From contig NZ_BNCG01000008.1 of the NCBI RefSeq assembly GCF_014656355.1, positions 104,359 to 145,170 of the forward strand: a DNA stretch of 40,812 nucleotides. Reading direction: 5' to 3'. Below the pieces are notes generated by a model. The model had not been told where the DNA came from, ran no database searches, and saw only the letters and a program-made list of their open reading frames with translations. Of the stretch, positions 25,672-34,699 are shown piece by piece; the stretch's first letter is position 1; each line of letters starts with the position of its first letter. The stretch comes from Camelimonas fluminis. Lineage in GTDB: Bacteria; Pseudomonadota; Alphaproteobacteria; Rhizobiales; Beijerinckiaceae. Made by a program: the position numbers and the translations under genes.

Positions 25672-26898
25672 TCAGACCGGTTTCGGCAATTGCTGCAGTT
25701 TTGGAACGCGCGACAGGCCAATCACGGTCAGTTGCAGGCCGAAGCAGACGGTCGCCGCCAGGAGGCAGGCTGTTACGCCGGATCTGGCCGCAACAGTGGC
25801 GCCAATCGCCGCGCCCAGGGGGCGGGCGCCGAATGTTGCGGTCATGATAAAGGCGGAGACGCGCCCCAACATCGCTTGCGGGGTAACGGCCTGCCTGAGC
25901 GTCATCGTGGCGATCGCCCAAAGGGTTGGCCCGGCGCCAAACAGAAAAAAACCCACGCATGCAAGCCAGAGCGATGGGGTCCATGCCGTCAGCAACATCA
26001 GAACGGCGGCGCAAAAGCCGTTGACCGGGCCAATAATGATCATGGTTCCGAATGATATCCGGTCTGATAGAGCCGGCGCGATCAGGGCCCCCGCGATCAT
26101 GCCGGCGCCATGGACTGCGAGCGTCAGGCCGACTTCGGCGGCGCTCAAGCCGAGGTTCTGGACGGCGTAAGCCACATAGATCGCCTGGAGTATGAACCAG
26201 CCGGTATTGAAAAACACCGCGGTGATCAGGATCGGCCGCAGGAGGTCATGACGGGAGATGAATTGCGCGCCCTCAGCCAGATCGTGGATGAGGCTGCGCG
26301 GCGGCGCCGGACCGCGCCTTTCCCGGGGAAGTCCGGACAGAAGGCGGATCGCCAGCAGCGACAGCACCGTCGCCAGCACATGCGCGGCCGAAGCGCCCAG
26401 CCAGCTCACCAGCAGGCCGCCAAGCGCCGGGCCCGCCATGCTGGCGGCGCTGCGGGCCAACTCAAGCCAGCGGTTGGCCATGGCAAGCTGGCTGCGTGGC
26501 GTCAGGGCTGGCAACAGCGCCGGCGTGGCGACGCTGTAGCAGACCGTGCCGACGGCGCCGGCAAATCCCAGGGTCGCGAGCAGCGGCAGATCAAGGCCGC
26601 CGCAGGCCAGCAACGCTGCAATCACGGCGAGCGAAGCGGCGCGCAGCGCTTCGGCGCCAATCATCAGCAGACGCCGTGAAGCCCGATCAACGATGAGGCC
26701 CGCGGGGATCGACAGCAGCAGGAACGGCAACGTCTGGGCCATCTGAAGCCACGCCGTCTCCGATGGTCGGGCGGACAGAACCAGTACGGCGGCCAGGGGC
26801 GCGGCGGCCTGGCCGATCTGCTCGGAAAGCTGCGCGAACAGATTTGACCAGCCGATGCGCCGGACCGCGGCGGGAAGCGGAGAGCTGGAACGGATCAA
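25672..26898 (-). CDS. MFS transporter, EntS/DHA3-like (MFS_3 type)
   Basis: Inner-membrane transporter of 408 residues with about 12 helices. LQMAQTLPFLLLSIPAGLIV followed by DRASRRLLMIGAEALRAASL is the MFS motif A region as found in EntS and multidrug DHA3 proteins. The helix GAGMIAGALIAPALSDRISF and the late GFFLFGAGPTLWAIATMTLR also fit that group, with NRWLELARSAASMAGPALGG before the middle of the protein. EntS exports enterobactin, but relatives carry other compounds, and no siderophore synthesis gene is visible here. It lies 74 bp downstream of oxyR on the same strand, so some co-transcription is possible. Confidence 0.88.
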   Translation of the reverse strand: MIRSSSPLPAAVRRIGWSNLFAQLSEQIGQAAAPLAAVLVLSARPSETAWLQMAQTLPFLLLSIPAGLIVDRASRRLLMIGAEALRAASLAVIAALLACGGLDLPLLATLGFAGAVGTVCYSVATPALLPALTPRSQLAMANRWLELARSAASMAGPALGGLLVSWLGASAAHVLATVLSLLAIRLLSGLPRERRGPAPPRSLIHDLAEGAQFISRHDLLRPILITAVFFNTGWFILQAIYVAYAVQNLGLSAAEVGLTLAVHGAGMIAGALIAPALSDRISFGTMIIIGPVNGFCAAVLMLLTAWTPSLWLACVGFFLFGAGPTLWAIATMTLRQAVTPQAMLGRVSAFIMTATFGARPLGAAIGATVAARSGVTACLLAATVCFGLQLTVIGLSRVPKLQQLPKPV

Positions 26899-26972
26899 GG
26901 GAAAGCCTCACGAAAACGGTGCGTGCGGCAGCTCATCCCGACCTGGGGCCTGGCGCTATCCGTTTTCTGCTT

Positions 26973-27884
26973 TCAAAGATCGCTTGGCCGGGATGCGAGC
27001 AGGTTTCGGTGTTCCTGGGCGACAACCTCGCCGATCTGGGCGAAGCGTCCAGCGAGCGGATTGGTCTTGCGCCAGACCATTCCGATGGTGCGCGACGGGC
27101 GCGGCAGCGCCAGCCGGACAGCGTTGACATCGACGGAGGCGGTTTCCGGGGCGACCGCCATTTCCGGAATCAGGGTGACGCCGATGCCGGCGCCTACCAT
27201 GCGCACCAGCGTGGAGAGCGAACTGCCTTCCATCAGATCCTTCGGCGCGCCGGGGGCCATGTTGCAGAATGCAAGCGCCTGATCCCGGAAGCAGTGGCCT
27301 TCCTCCAGCAGCAGCAGGCGCATTTCCCGCAGCGTGTCCGGGCATGGCGGCGGCTTCATTCTGTCGGCGGACGGCCGGACGAGGACGAACTCTTCCTCAA
27401 ACAGCGGCAATTCCTGCAGCACCGGCTCCAGAACCGGCAGGGCGACGATGGCGACGTCCAGCCTGCCATTTGTCAGGTCCTCGATCAGCTTCTGGGTCAC
27501 GGCCTCGCGTGGCCGGAGGTCCACTGCCGGAAACAGCTCGCCAAGCCGCCGGATGACCGCCGGCAGCAGGTAGGGCGCCACCGTGGGAATCATGCCAATG
27601 CGCAGGTCGCCCGCCAGCGACTGGCTGGACGCGCGGGCGAGATCCGCCAGTTCGTCCACAGCGCGCAGGATGTCATGGGCGCGGCTGGCGAAGGCCTCGC
27701 CCAGGCTGGTGAGGCGGATCTGGCGGTGGTCGCGCTCCACCAGCGGGGCGTCGAGCAGGTCTTCCAGATCCTTGATCTGCAATGAGAGCGCCGGCTGGCT
27801 GATGGCGCAGGCGTCGGCGGCGCGGCCGAAATGACGATGTTGGGCGAGGGCGGCGAAATAGCGGAGATGCCGGATCGAAATCAT
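26973..27884 (-). CDS. oxyR: Hydrogen peroxide-sensing LysR-family activator OxyR
   Basis: 303 residues. The N-terminal helix-turn-helix runs MISIRHLRYFAALAQHRHFG and RAADACAISQPALSLQIKDL. The sensor domain has both redox cysteines in LLEEGHCFRDQALAFC, at Cys198 and Cys207, matching Cys199 and Cys208 of the E. coli protein in position and context. The Cys pair forms a disulfide on exposure to peroxide. GMIPTVAPYLLP opens the effector domain, typical of OxyR. It is divergent from katG with 147 bp between start codons. The target is therefore almost certainly katG and possibly its own gene. Confidence 0.95.
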   Translation of the reverse strand: MISIRHLRYFAALAQHRHFGRAADACAISQPALSLQIKDLEDLLDAPLVERDHRQIRLTSLGEAFASRAHDILRAVDELADLARASSQSLAGDLRIGMIPTVAPYLLPAVIRRLGELFPAVDLRPREAVTQKLIEDLTNGRLDVAIVALPVLEPVLQELPLFEEEFVLVRPSADRMKPPPCPDTLREMRLLLLEEGHCFRDQALAFCNMAPGAPKDLMEGSSLSTLVRMVGAGIGVTLIPEMAVAPETASVDVNAVRLALPRPSRTIGMVWRKTNPLAGRFAQIGEVVAQEHRNLLASRPSDL

Positions 27885-27918
27885 TTGAAAAATTTATCGA
27901 TGCAATTTGAAAATTCAA
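27883..27918. promoter_or_regulatory. Candidate OxyR binding region in the oxyR-katG gap
   Basis: The A/T-rich stretch holds two near-identical blocks, ATTTGAAAAATT (27883) and ATTTGAAAATTC (27905), spaced 22 bp, about two helical turns. The second block contains the inverted repeat TTGAA-AA-TTCAA (27907-27918). Four spaced half-sites on one face are what an OxyR tetramer needs. The first block overlaps the oxyR start codon, which fits autorepression. Confidence 0.55.
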
Positions 27919-28019
27919 GTTCTCATTATGATCACATTTGCCTAGAACCATTCAAGGCAGTCGTCGCCAGCGGGTCCGGTCGACCGGACATGACGTAGCG
28001 GCAACGCAGCAGGTTCTGA

Positions 28020-30206
<2,187 letters not shown>

Positions 30207-30229
30207 TCCGCGGCCTGTTGCCTGAATGG

Positions 30230-30259
30230 GCCCGCCGGTATCTCCGGCGGGCTTTTTTT
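30230..30259 (+). terminator. Rho-independent terminator after katG
   Basis: A 9-bp G/C stem, GCCCGCCGG / CCGGCGGGC, with a 5-nt loop followed by seven T residues, 23 bp after the katG stop. Confidence 0.95.
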
Positions 30260-30387
30260 ATGCGTGACGGCCTGTCAGGTCCGTGGTTCTGGCGCAGCCC
30301 CCCATTGCCGACAGCCCTGACGGGGTTTTGCCGGAAATGCGCGGAGCAGTGCAATGCGCGTTCTCTGGGGGGCGTCCGTGAAGCGTC

Positions 30388-31098
30388 CTATTTGCGTTCG
30401 AGAAAACTGTCGATCATCCCGCCCGCGAGCTGGCCGGCGAGCACCCTGTCGTCGTCGGTAAACCGGCTCCGATCGAGAATGGAGAGCGAAATCGCCGACT
30501 GGTTCGACAGGGCGCTGAGGGATGACAGCAACATGAGGGCCGCAGCCTTGTCCCTGTCCGTCGTGGCGTCGCGACCGGATGCGATGGCGAGCAGATCCGC
30601 CACCAGCAGCACGCCAGGTCGCCACAGCTCCTTCATCAGATACGCATAGGCGGGGCCGCGGTCGCTCAATTCCCGCAACACGAAATGGCTCCGGTATTTC
30701 TCGTCCGCCTCGTGCGTGAACGCCTCGATCAGGCCTTCCATGATCTGGCTCAGAATGTCCCGTGCGTCCGCTGCGGCGAGCGCGCCGGATCTGACGGAGG
30801 CGCGTCCGGAGACGACCACCGGCAACATGCGATCCCGGTAACGGCCGAGAATGACCTGGGCGCAGGCGTGATGAAGTCCTTCCTTGTTGCCGAAGTGATA
30901 GGCGATCACCGGCAGGGTCACGCTGGCTTCCGCCGCGATCTCGCGCGTTGTGGCGCCAGAAAAACCCTGCTGCGCAAAACATTTCATCGCCGCTTCCAGA
31001 ATGCGGAGCCGCGTTTCATTCGGGGCCGGGCGTCTGGCGGGCGCCGCCGCCCCGGTTCCGCGCCGCTGGCGTTGGGCGGCCTGGCGATCTGCAGTCAT
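30388..31098 (-). CDS. TetR-family regulator with CecR-like (DUF1956) C-terminal domain
   Basis: 236 residues. A basic, disordered N-terminus (RQAAQRQRRGTGAAAPARRP) is followed by the TetR helix-turn-helix: RILEAAMKCFAQQGFSGATT and REIAAEASVTLPVIAYHFGN. Long TetR proteins with VIAYHF(G/N)NKEGL and a C-terminal domain of this size are of the CecR/YbiH type. The ATG at 31098 is chosen because GGAAAGCC precedes it; the longer frame to 31143 begins inside the probable promoter. It is divergent from a second LivK-type/CoA-ligase pair, with palindromes between, so it probably represses that pair and itself. The ligand is unknown, perhaps an acyl-CoA. Confidence 0.9.
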   Translation of the reverse strand: MTADRQAAQRQRRGTGAAAPARRPAPNETRLRILEAAMKCFAQQGFSGATTREIAAEASVTLPVIAYHFGNKEGLHHACAQVILGRYRDRMLPVVVSGRASVRSGALAAADARDILSQIMEGLIEAFTHEADEKYRSHFVLRELSDRGPAYAYLMKELWRPGVLLVADLLAIASGRDATTDRDKAAALMLLSSLSALSNQSAISLSILDRSRFTDDDRVLAGQLAGGMIDSFLERK

Positions 31099-31153
31099 TG
31101 GCTTTCCATATGGCAGCGCTTGCGCCGGGTGGCTTCTCTTCATATAGTCTGTA

Positions 31154-31172
31154 TATCAATTGATAAGATCAA
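31154..31172. promoter_or_regulatory. Palindromic operator candidate between the TetR gene and the LivK-type/ligase pair
   Basis: A perfect 12-bp palindrome, TATCAATTGATA (31154-31165), runs into a second inverted repeat TTGAT-AAG-ATCAA (31160-31172), sharing a half-site. It is 56 bp before the TetR start codon and fits two stacked dimers. The remaining 230 bp to the next start have no recognisable gene. Confidence 0.6.
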
Positions 31173-31406
31173 TCAAAAAAGAGACGTATTTGCAATATGT
31201 TGTCGCATATTGATGCGCTTTCTTTTTGCGTCTGGATTCGTCAGGGGAACCGGCGTGACGCTCTTTTGGCGCCCCAGGCGGCAGAAAAGTGGAACGCGTT
31301 CTGGAATTGGTTTAAGCCAGTGGCGCTCTGGCGCTGCTTCCATCGGTGATGCGACCTCTGGCGACAGACCGGAAAAATGAAAAATCAGGGATTGGGAGGA
31401 CCGGCA

Positions 31407-32615
31407 ATGAACTTTCTGCGCACCGCCACGGCTGCGGCGGCCATACTCATGTTTGCGGCCAGCGCCGCGCAGGCTGAAAAGAAGTACGATACGGGCGCCA
31501 GCGACACCGAGATCAGGCTCGGCAACACTGTGCCCTACAGCGGGCCGCTCTCCGCCCATGGCATCCAGGGGCGCGTTGAGCAGGCCTATTTCCGCATGCT
31601 GAACGAGGAGCAGGGCGGCATCAATGGTCGCAAGGTGCGGCTGATTTCACTGGACGACGCCTTTTCGCCGCCGAAGACGGTTGAGCAGACCCGCAAGCTG
31701 GTGGAGCAGGACGAAGTGCTGGCGACGTTCGCCAGCGTCGGCACCGCGGCGCAGACGTCGGTGCAGCGTTATCTGAACCAGAAAAAAATCCCGCAGCTGA
31801 TGGTCAGCACCGGCGCGTCGAAGTTCAACCAGCCGAAGGCTTTCCCATGGACCACGCCGAGCAGCATCAGCTACGTCGATGAGGCGGTCATCTATGGCAA
31901 GTACCTGGCGAAAGAAAAGCCAAATTCAAAGATCGTCGTGCTGTATCTGAACGATGATTTTGGCAAGGACTACCTGGCTGGCATCAAACGTGGTCTTGGC
32001 GACAAGGCCGACAAGATGATCGTCAAGGAGCTGACCTACGAACTGGCTGACCCGACGATCGACAGCCAGATCCTCGCCGCCCGCGACACCGGCGCGGATG
32101 TGTTCTTCAACGTGACGCTTGGCAAGGCGACCTCGCAATCGCTCAAGAAGCTTGCCGAGATCAACTGGAAGCCGATGCACTTCATCTGCAGCCCGTCCGC
32201 CGGCCGGGTCTATCTGAACGCCGCCGGGCTGGAGAACGTCCAGGGCCTGCTCACGGCCAGCGCCATGAAGCAGATATCCAGCCCCAACTGGGCGAATGAT
32301 CCGGACGTCAAGACCTATCTGGCGTTCATGAAGAAGTATCTGCCAAATGAAGACATCTCCAATGAGATTGGCTTCAGCATGTACATGCTGTCGCATGTCA
32401 TGGCCCATGTCCTGCGCGAGGCGGGCGATAATCTGACTCGCGAGAACATCATGAAAATCGCCACCAACCTGAAGGATGTCAAAGTCCCCGGGCTGCGGCC
32501 AGGCGTGAAATACGCCAACAACCCGGAAAACTTCGCGCCCATCCGTGAGATGCAGCTGATGCGCTTCGAGAAGGATGACTGGGTTCCGGTGGGCGAAGTC
32601 ATCAGCGCGCGTTAA
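31407..32615 (+). CDS. ABC transporter substrate-binding protein, branched-chain amino acid/LivK type (Peripla_BP_6)
   Basis: 402-residue periplasmic binding protein. The signal peptide is residues 1-23 (MNFLRTATAAAAILMFAASA, ending AQA). The mature N-terminus EIRLGNTVPYSGPLSAHGIQ is the LivK-like first motif, followed by YFRMLNEEQGGINGRKVRLI and SLDDAFSPPKTVEQTRKLVE, all classic for carboxylate- or amino-acid-binding type I proteins. The start at 31407 has GGGAGG before it; the ATG at 31377 in the same frame lacks one. No permease or ATPase gene is near; the next gene is an acyl-CoA ligase, so the ligand is probably an acid that is then activated to a CoA ester. Confidence 0.9.
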   Translation: MNFLRTATAAAAILMFAASAAQAEKKYDTGASDTEIRLGNTVPYSGPLSAHGIQGRVEQAYFRMLNEEQGGINGRKVRLISLDDAFSPPKTVEQTRKLVEQDEVLATFASVGTAAQTSVQRYLNQKKIPQLMVSTGASKFNQPKAFPWTTPSSISYVDEAVIYGKYLAKEKPNSKIVVLYLNDDFGKDYLAGIKRGLGDKADKMIVKELTYELADPTIDSQILAARDTGADVFFNVTLGKATSQSLKKLAEINWKPMHFICSPSAGRVYLNAAGLENVQGLLTASAMKQISSPNWANDPDVKTYLAFMKKYLPNEDISNEIGFSMYMLSHVMAHVLREAGDNLTRENIMKIATNLKDVKVPGLRPGVKYANNPENFAPIREMQLMRFEKDDWVPVGEVISAR

Positions 32616-32620
32616 TCTGA

Positions 32621-32649
32621 TGCTCCGGACACCATCGCTGTCCGGAGCA
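32621..32649 (+). terminator. Hairpin between the LivK-type gene and the ligase
   Basis: A perfect 11-bp stem, TGCTCCGGACA / TGTCCGGAGCA, with a 7-nt loop lies six bases after the stop codon. Only TTCCCC follows, so it is a weak terminator or a transcript-stabilising hairpin that leaves the ligase at a lower level. Confidence 0.6.
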
Positions 32650-32689
32650 TTCCCCGGCCGCCTTTCCAGGCCATTTGTTGAGAAGATCC

Positions 32690-34279
32690 ATGCAGAACAT
32701 CAAGCTTCACGACGAACTGACGACGCTGGCGGACATCCCCCGGGTGCATGCGCAGGAACGCGGCGACGCGATCGCGACCGAATTTGAGGGGCGGCTCACG
32801 ACCCATGCGGAGCGCAACCGGCATATCAACCAGATCGCCAACGCCCTGATCGCCGCCGGCCTGAAGCCGGGCGACCGCATCGCGCATGTCGGCAAGAACT
32901 CGGACCTCTACTTCGAGCTGGTTTTCGCCTGCATGAAGGCGGGCGTCGTCATTGTTCCCGTCGTCTGGCGTCTGGCCCCGCCAGAGGTGTCCTACATCGT
33001 GCAGGACTCTGGCGCGAAGCTGCTGTTCATCGGCCCCGAATTCATCGAACTCGGCCGCCAGGTCGCCGCCGAATGCCCCGGTCTGCAAGGCGTCATCGCC
33101 ATGGAAGGCGGCGAGCCGGCGTGGCCTGACCTGACGCAATGGCGCGATGCCCGGCCGGATACGGATCCACGCCGCGAATGCGCCCTCGGCGAGCCCTTCC
33201 TGCAGCTCTACACCTCCGGCACCACCGGACGTCCGAAGGGCGCGCTGCTCACTCACAACAACTTCCTCGGCATGCGGCGGTTGCAGGATGAGGCTGAAGA
33301 CGAGTGGATGCACTGGTATGAGGACGATATCGGCCTCGTCGCCATGCCCAACGGCCACATCGGCGGCACCGGCTTCGGCATCTGGGTGATGTATTACGGC
33401 GTGAAGGCGATCATCACGCGCGAGTTCGATCCGATGCAGGTGCTGGATCTGATCGACAAGGACGGGGTCAACAAGTTCTTCATGGTGCCGGCCGCGCTGC
33501 AGTTCGTCGTGCGCCAGCCCCGGGCCCGGGAGATCGACTACTCCCGCCTGCGCAGCATCTCCTACGGCGCCAGTCCGATGCCGCATGCACTGCTGATGGA
33601 GTGCATGGAGGTGTTCAAGTGCGGGTTCATCCAGGCGTACGGTCTGACGGAAACCACCGGCACGGTGACCGTGCTGCCGCCGGAAGATCACACCATGGAA
33701 GAGACGCCGCGCATGCGCTCCGCCGGCAAGCCGCTGCCGGGCGTCGAGATCGCCATTCTCGACGACAACGGCGCGCCGTTGCCGGCGGGTGAAATCGGCG
33801 AGATCGCCATCAGGTCGCCGTCCAACATGGTCGGCTATTATAACCTGCCGGACGCCACGGCGGCGGCCATGACCGCGGACGGCTGGTTCAAGTCCGGCGA
33901 CGCCGGCTACATGGACGAAGACGGCTATCTCTATGTCCACGACCGGATGAAGGACATGATCATCTCGGGCGGAGAGAATATCTATCCGGCCGAGGTCGAG
34001 AACGCCATCAGCAGCCACCCGGCGGTGGCCGAGGCGGCGGTGATCGGCATCCCGTCGCAGAAGTGGGGCGAGGAAGTGAAGGCCATCGTCGCCTTGCGAC
34101 CGGGGAAGGAGGCGACCGAGGAGGAGCTGATCAGCTTCGTCCGCACCCGCATCGCCGCGTTCAAGGCGCCGAAGTCAGTCGACTTCATTGATCTGCTGCC
34201 GCGCAACGCCTCGGGCAAGATCCTGCGCCGCACCCTGCGCGAGCCCTTCTGGGCGGGCTATTCACGCCAGGTGAACTGA
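32690..34279 (+). CDS. Acyl-CoA synthetase (AMP-forming, ANL superfamily)
   Basis: 529-residue acid-CoA ligase. P-loop YTSGTTGRPKG (about 174), AYGLTETTG, GWFKSGD, RMKDMIISGGENIYPAEVE and NASGKILRR with the catalytic Lys (about 507) are all intact. The ATG at 32690 follows GAGAAG; a TTG upstream in the same frame is less likely. It follows the LivK-type gene by 74 bp across a hairpin and is followed by a terminator, so the two probably form one transcription unit under the divergent TetR regulator. By motif it resembles long-chain and aryl-type ligases; it is most like the one at 4221 in the hinge and tail. The substrate is unknown. Confidence 0.93.
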   Translation: MQNIKLHDELTTLADIPRVHAQERGDAIATEFEGRLTTHAERNRHINQIANALIAAGLKPGDRIAHVGKNSDLYFELVFACMKAGVVIVPVVWRLAPPEVSYIVQDSGAKLLFIGPEFIELGRQVAAECPGLQGVIAMEGGEPAWPDLTQWRDARPDTDPRRECALGEPFLQLYTSGTTGRPKGALLTHNNFLGMRRLQDEAEDEWMHWYEDDIGLVAMPNGHIGGTGFGIWVMYYGVKAIITREFDPMQVLDLIDKDGVNKFFMVPAALQFVVRQPRAREIDYSRLRSISYGASPMPHALLMECMEVFKCGFIQAYGLTETTGTVTVLPPEDHTMEETPRMRSAGKPLPGVEIAILDDNGAPLPAGEIGEIAIRSPSNMVGYYNLPDATAAAMTADGWFKSGDAGYMDEDGYLYVHDRMKDMIISGGENIYPAEVENAISSHPAVAEAAVIGIPSQKWGEEVKAIVALRPGKEATEEELISFVRTRIAAFKAPKSVDFIDLLPRNASGKILRRTLREPFWAGYSRQVN

Positions 34280-34305
34280 ACGTCTGAACAAAGGTCACGG
34301 ATCGG

Positions 34306-34341
34306 ACGCCGGCGCGGGTTTCGCGCCGGCGTTTGCTTTTT
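34306..34341 (+). terminator. Rho-independent terminator of the ligase transcript
   Basis: A perfect 11-bp stem, ACGCCGGCGCG / CGCGCCGGCGT, with a 5-nt loop and a following TTGCTTTTT. It lies 26 bp after the ligase stop. Confidence 0.93.
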
Positions 34342-34484
34342 GCGTGGGGTCGGAGAGCGGTTTACCACGTCGTCGTGACGCATCATGGGGCGCTGTGGGC
34401 CAGCGCAGTCTGGCGTGTCGATCTGGCGCCGGATTGCGAAACGGCAAATTCGGGCCGTCGTGTCTTTTGAAATGAGCGAAATTT

Positions 34485-34640
34485 GATGATTTATCCACAG
34501 CTAAGATAAAAAATTTGCATTTTCATTGGAATAACTCCAATTAAAGCAAAGAAAAAATGCATAAAGATTCAACGTCCTGGTAAAAATCTAAATTTAGAAT
34601 AGATATACATACATTTTATTCTAAAAGATAAGCGTTGTTC
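34485..34640 (+). promoter_or_regulatory. AT-rich control region of the heme receptor gene, with Irr-box-like half-sites
   Basis: This stretch of about 150 bp is strikingly A/T-rich in a G/C-rich window. It contains TCTAAATTTAGA (34587-34598, perfect palindrome), and TTTAGAATA (34593-34601) facing TATTCTAAA (34617-34625) across 15 bp. The half-sites TTTAGAA and TTCTAAA are those of the iron-control element bound by Irr in rhizobia, though the usual spacer is three bases, not 19. Upstream there is ATTGGA-ATAAC-TCCAAT (34525-34541), nested between GCATTTT (34517-34523) and AAAATGC (34554-34560). The region from 34343 to 34699 has no gene; a hemP-like small ORF was looked for and not found. Confidence 0.6.
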
Positions 34641-34699
34641 CTGCTGCGGACTCCCGTTTTAAGGCTGCCGGTATTACGGAAACTGGCAGGGGACGTCAG

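Noticed and set aside
32612-34018. A 468-codon minus-strand frame opposite the CoA ligase
   Set aside because: Antisense shadow of an intact ANL ligase.
34491-34499. A perfect DnaA box in an AT-rich stretch, possible replication origin
   Set aside because: Only one box was found and no dnaA, repABC or parAB gene is near; the stretch is better explained as a promoter region.
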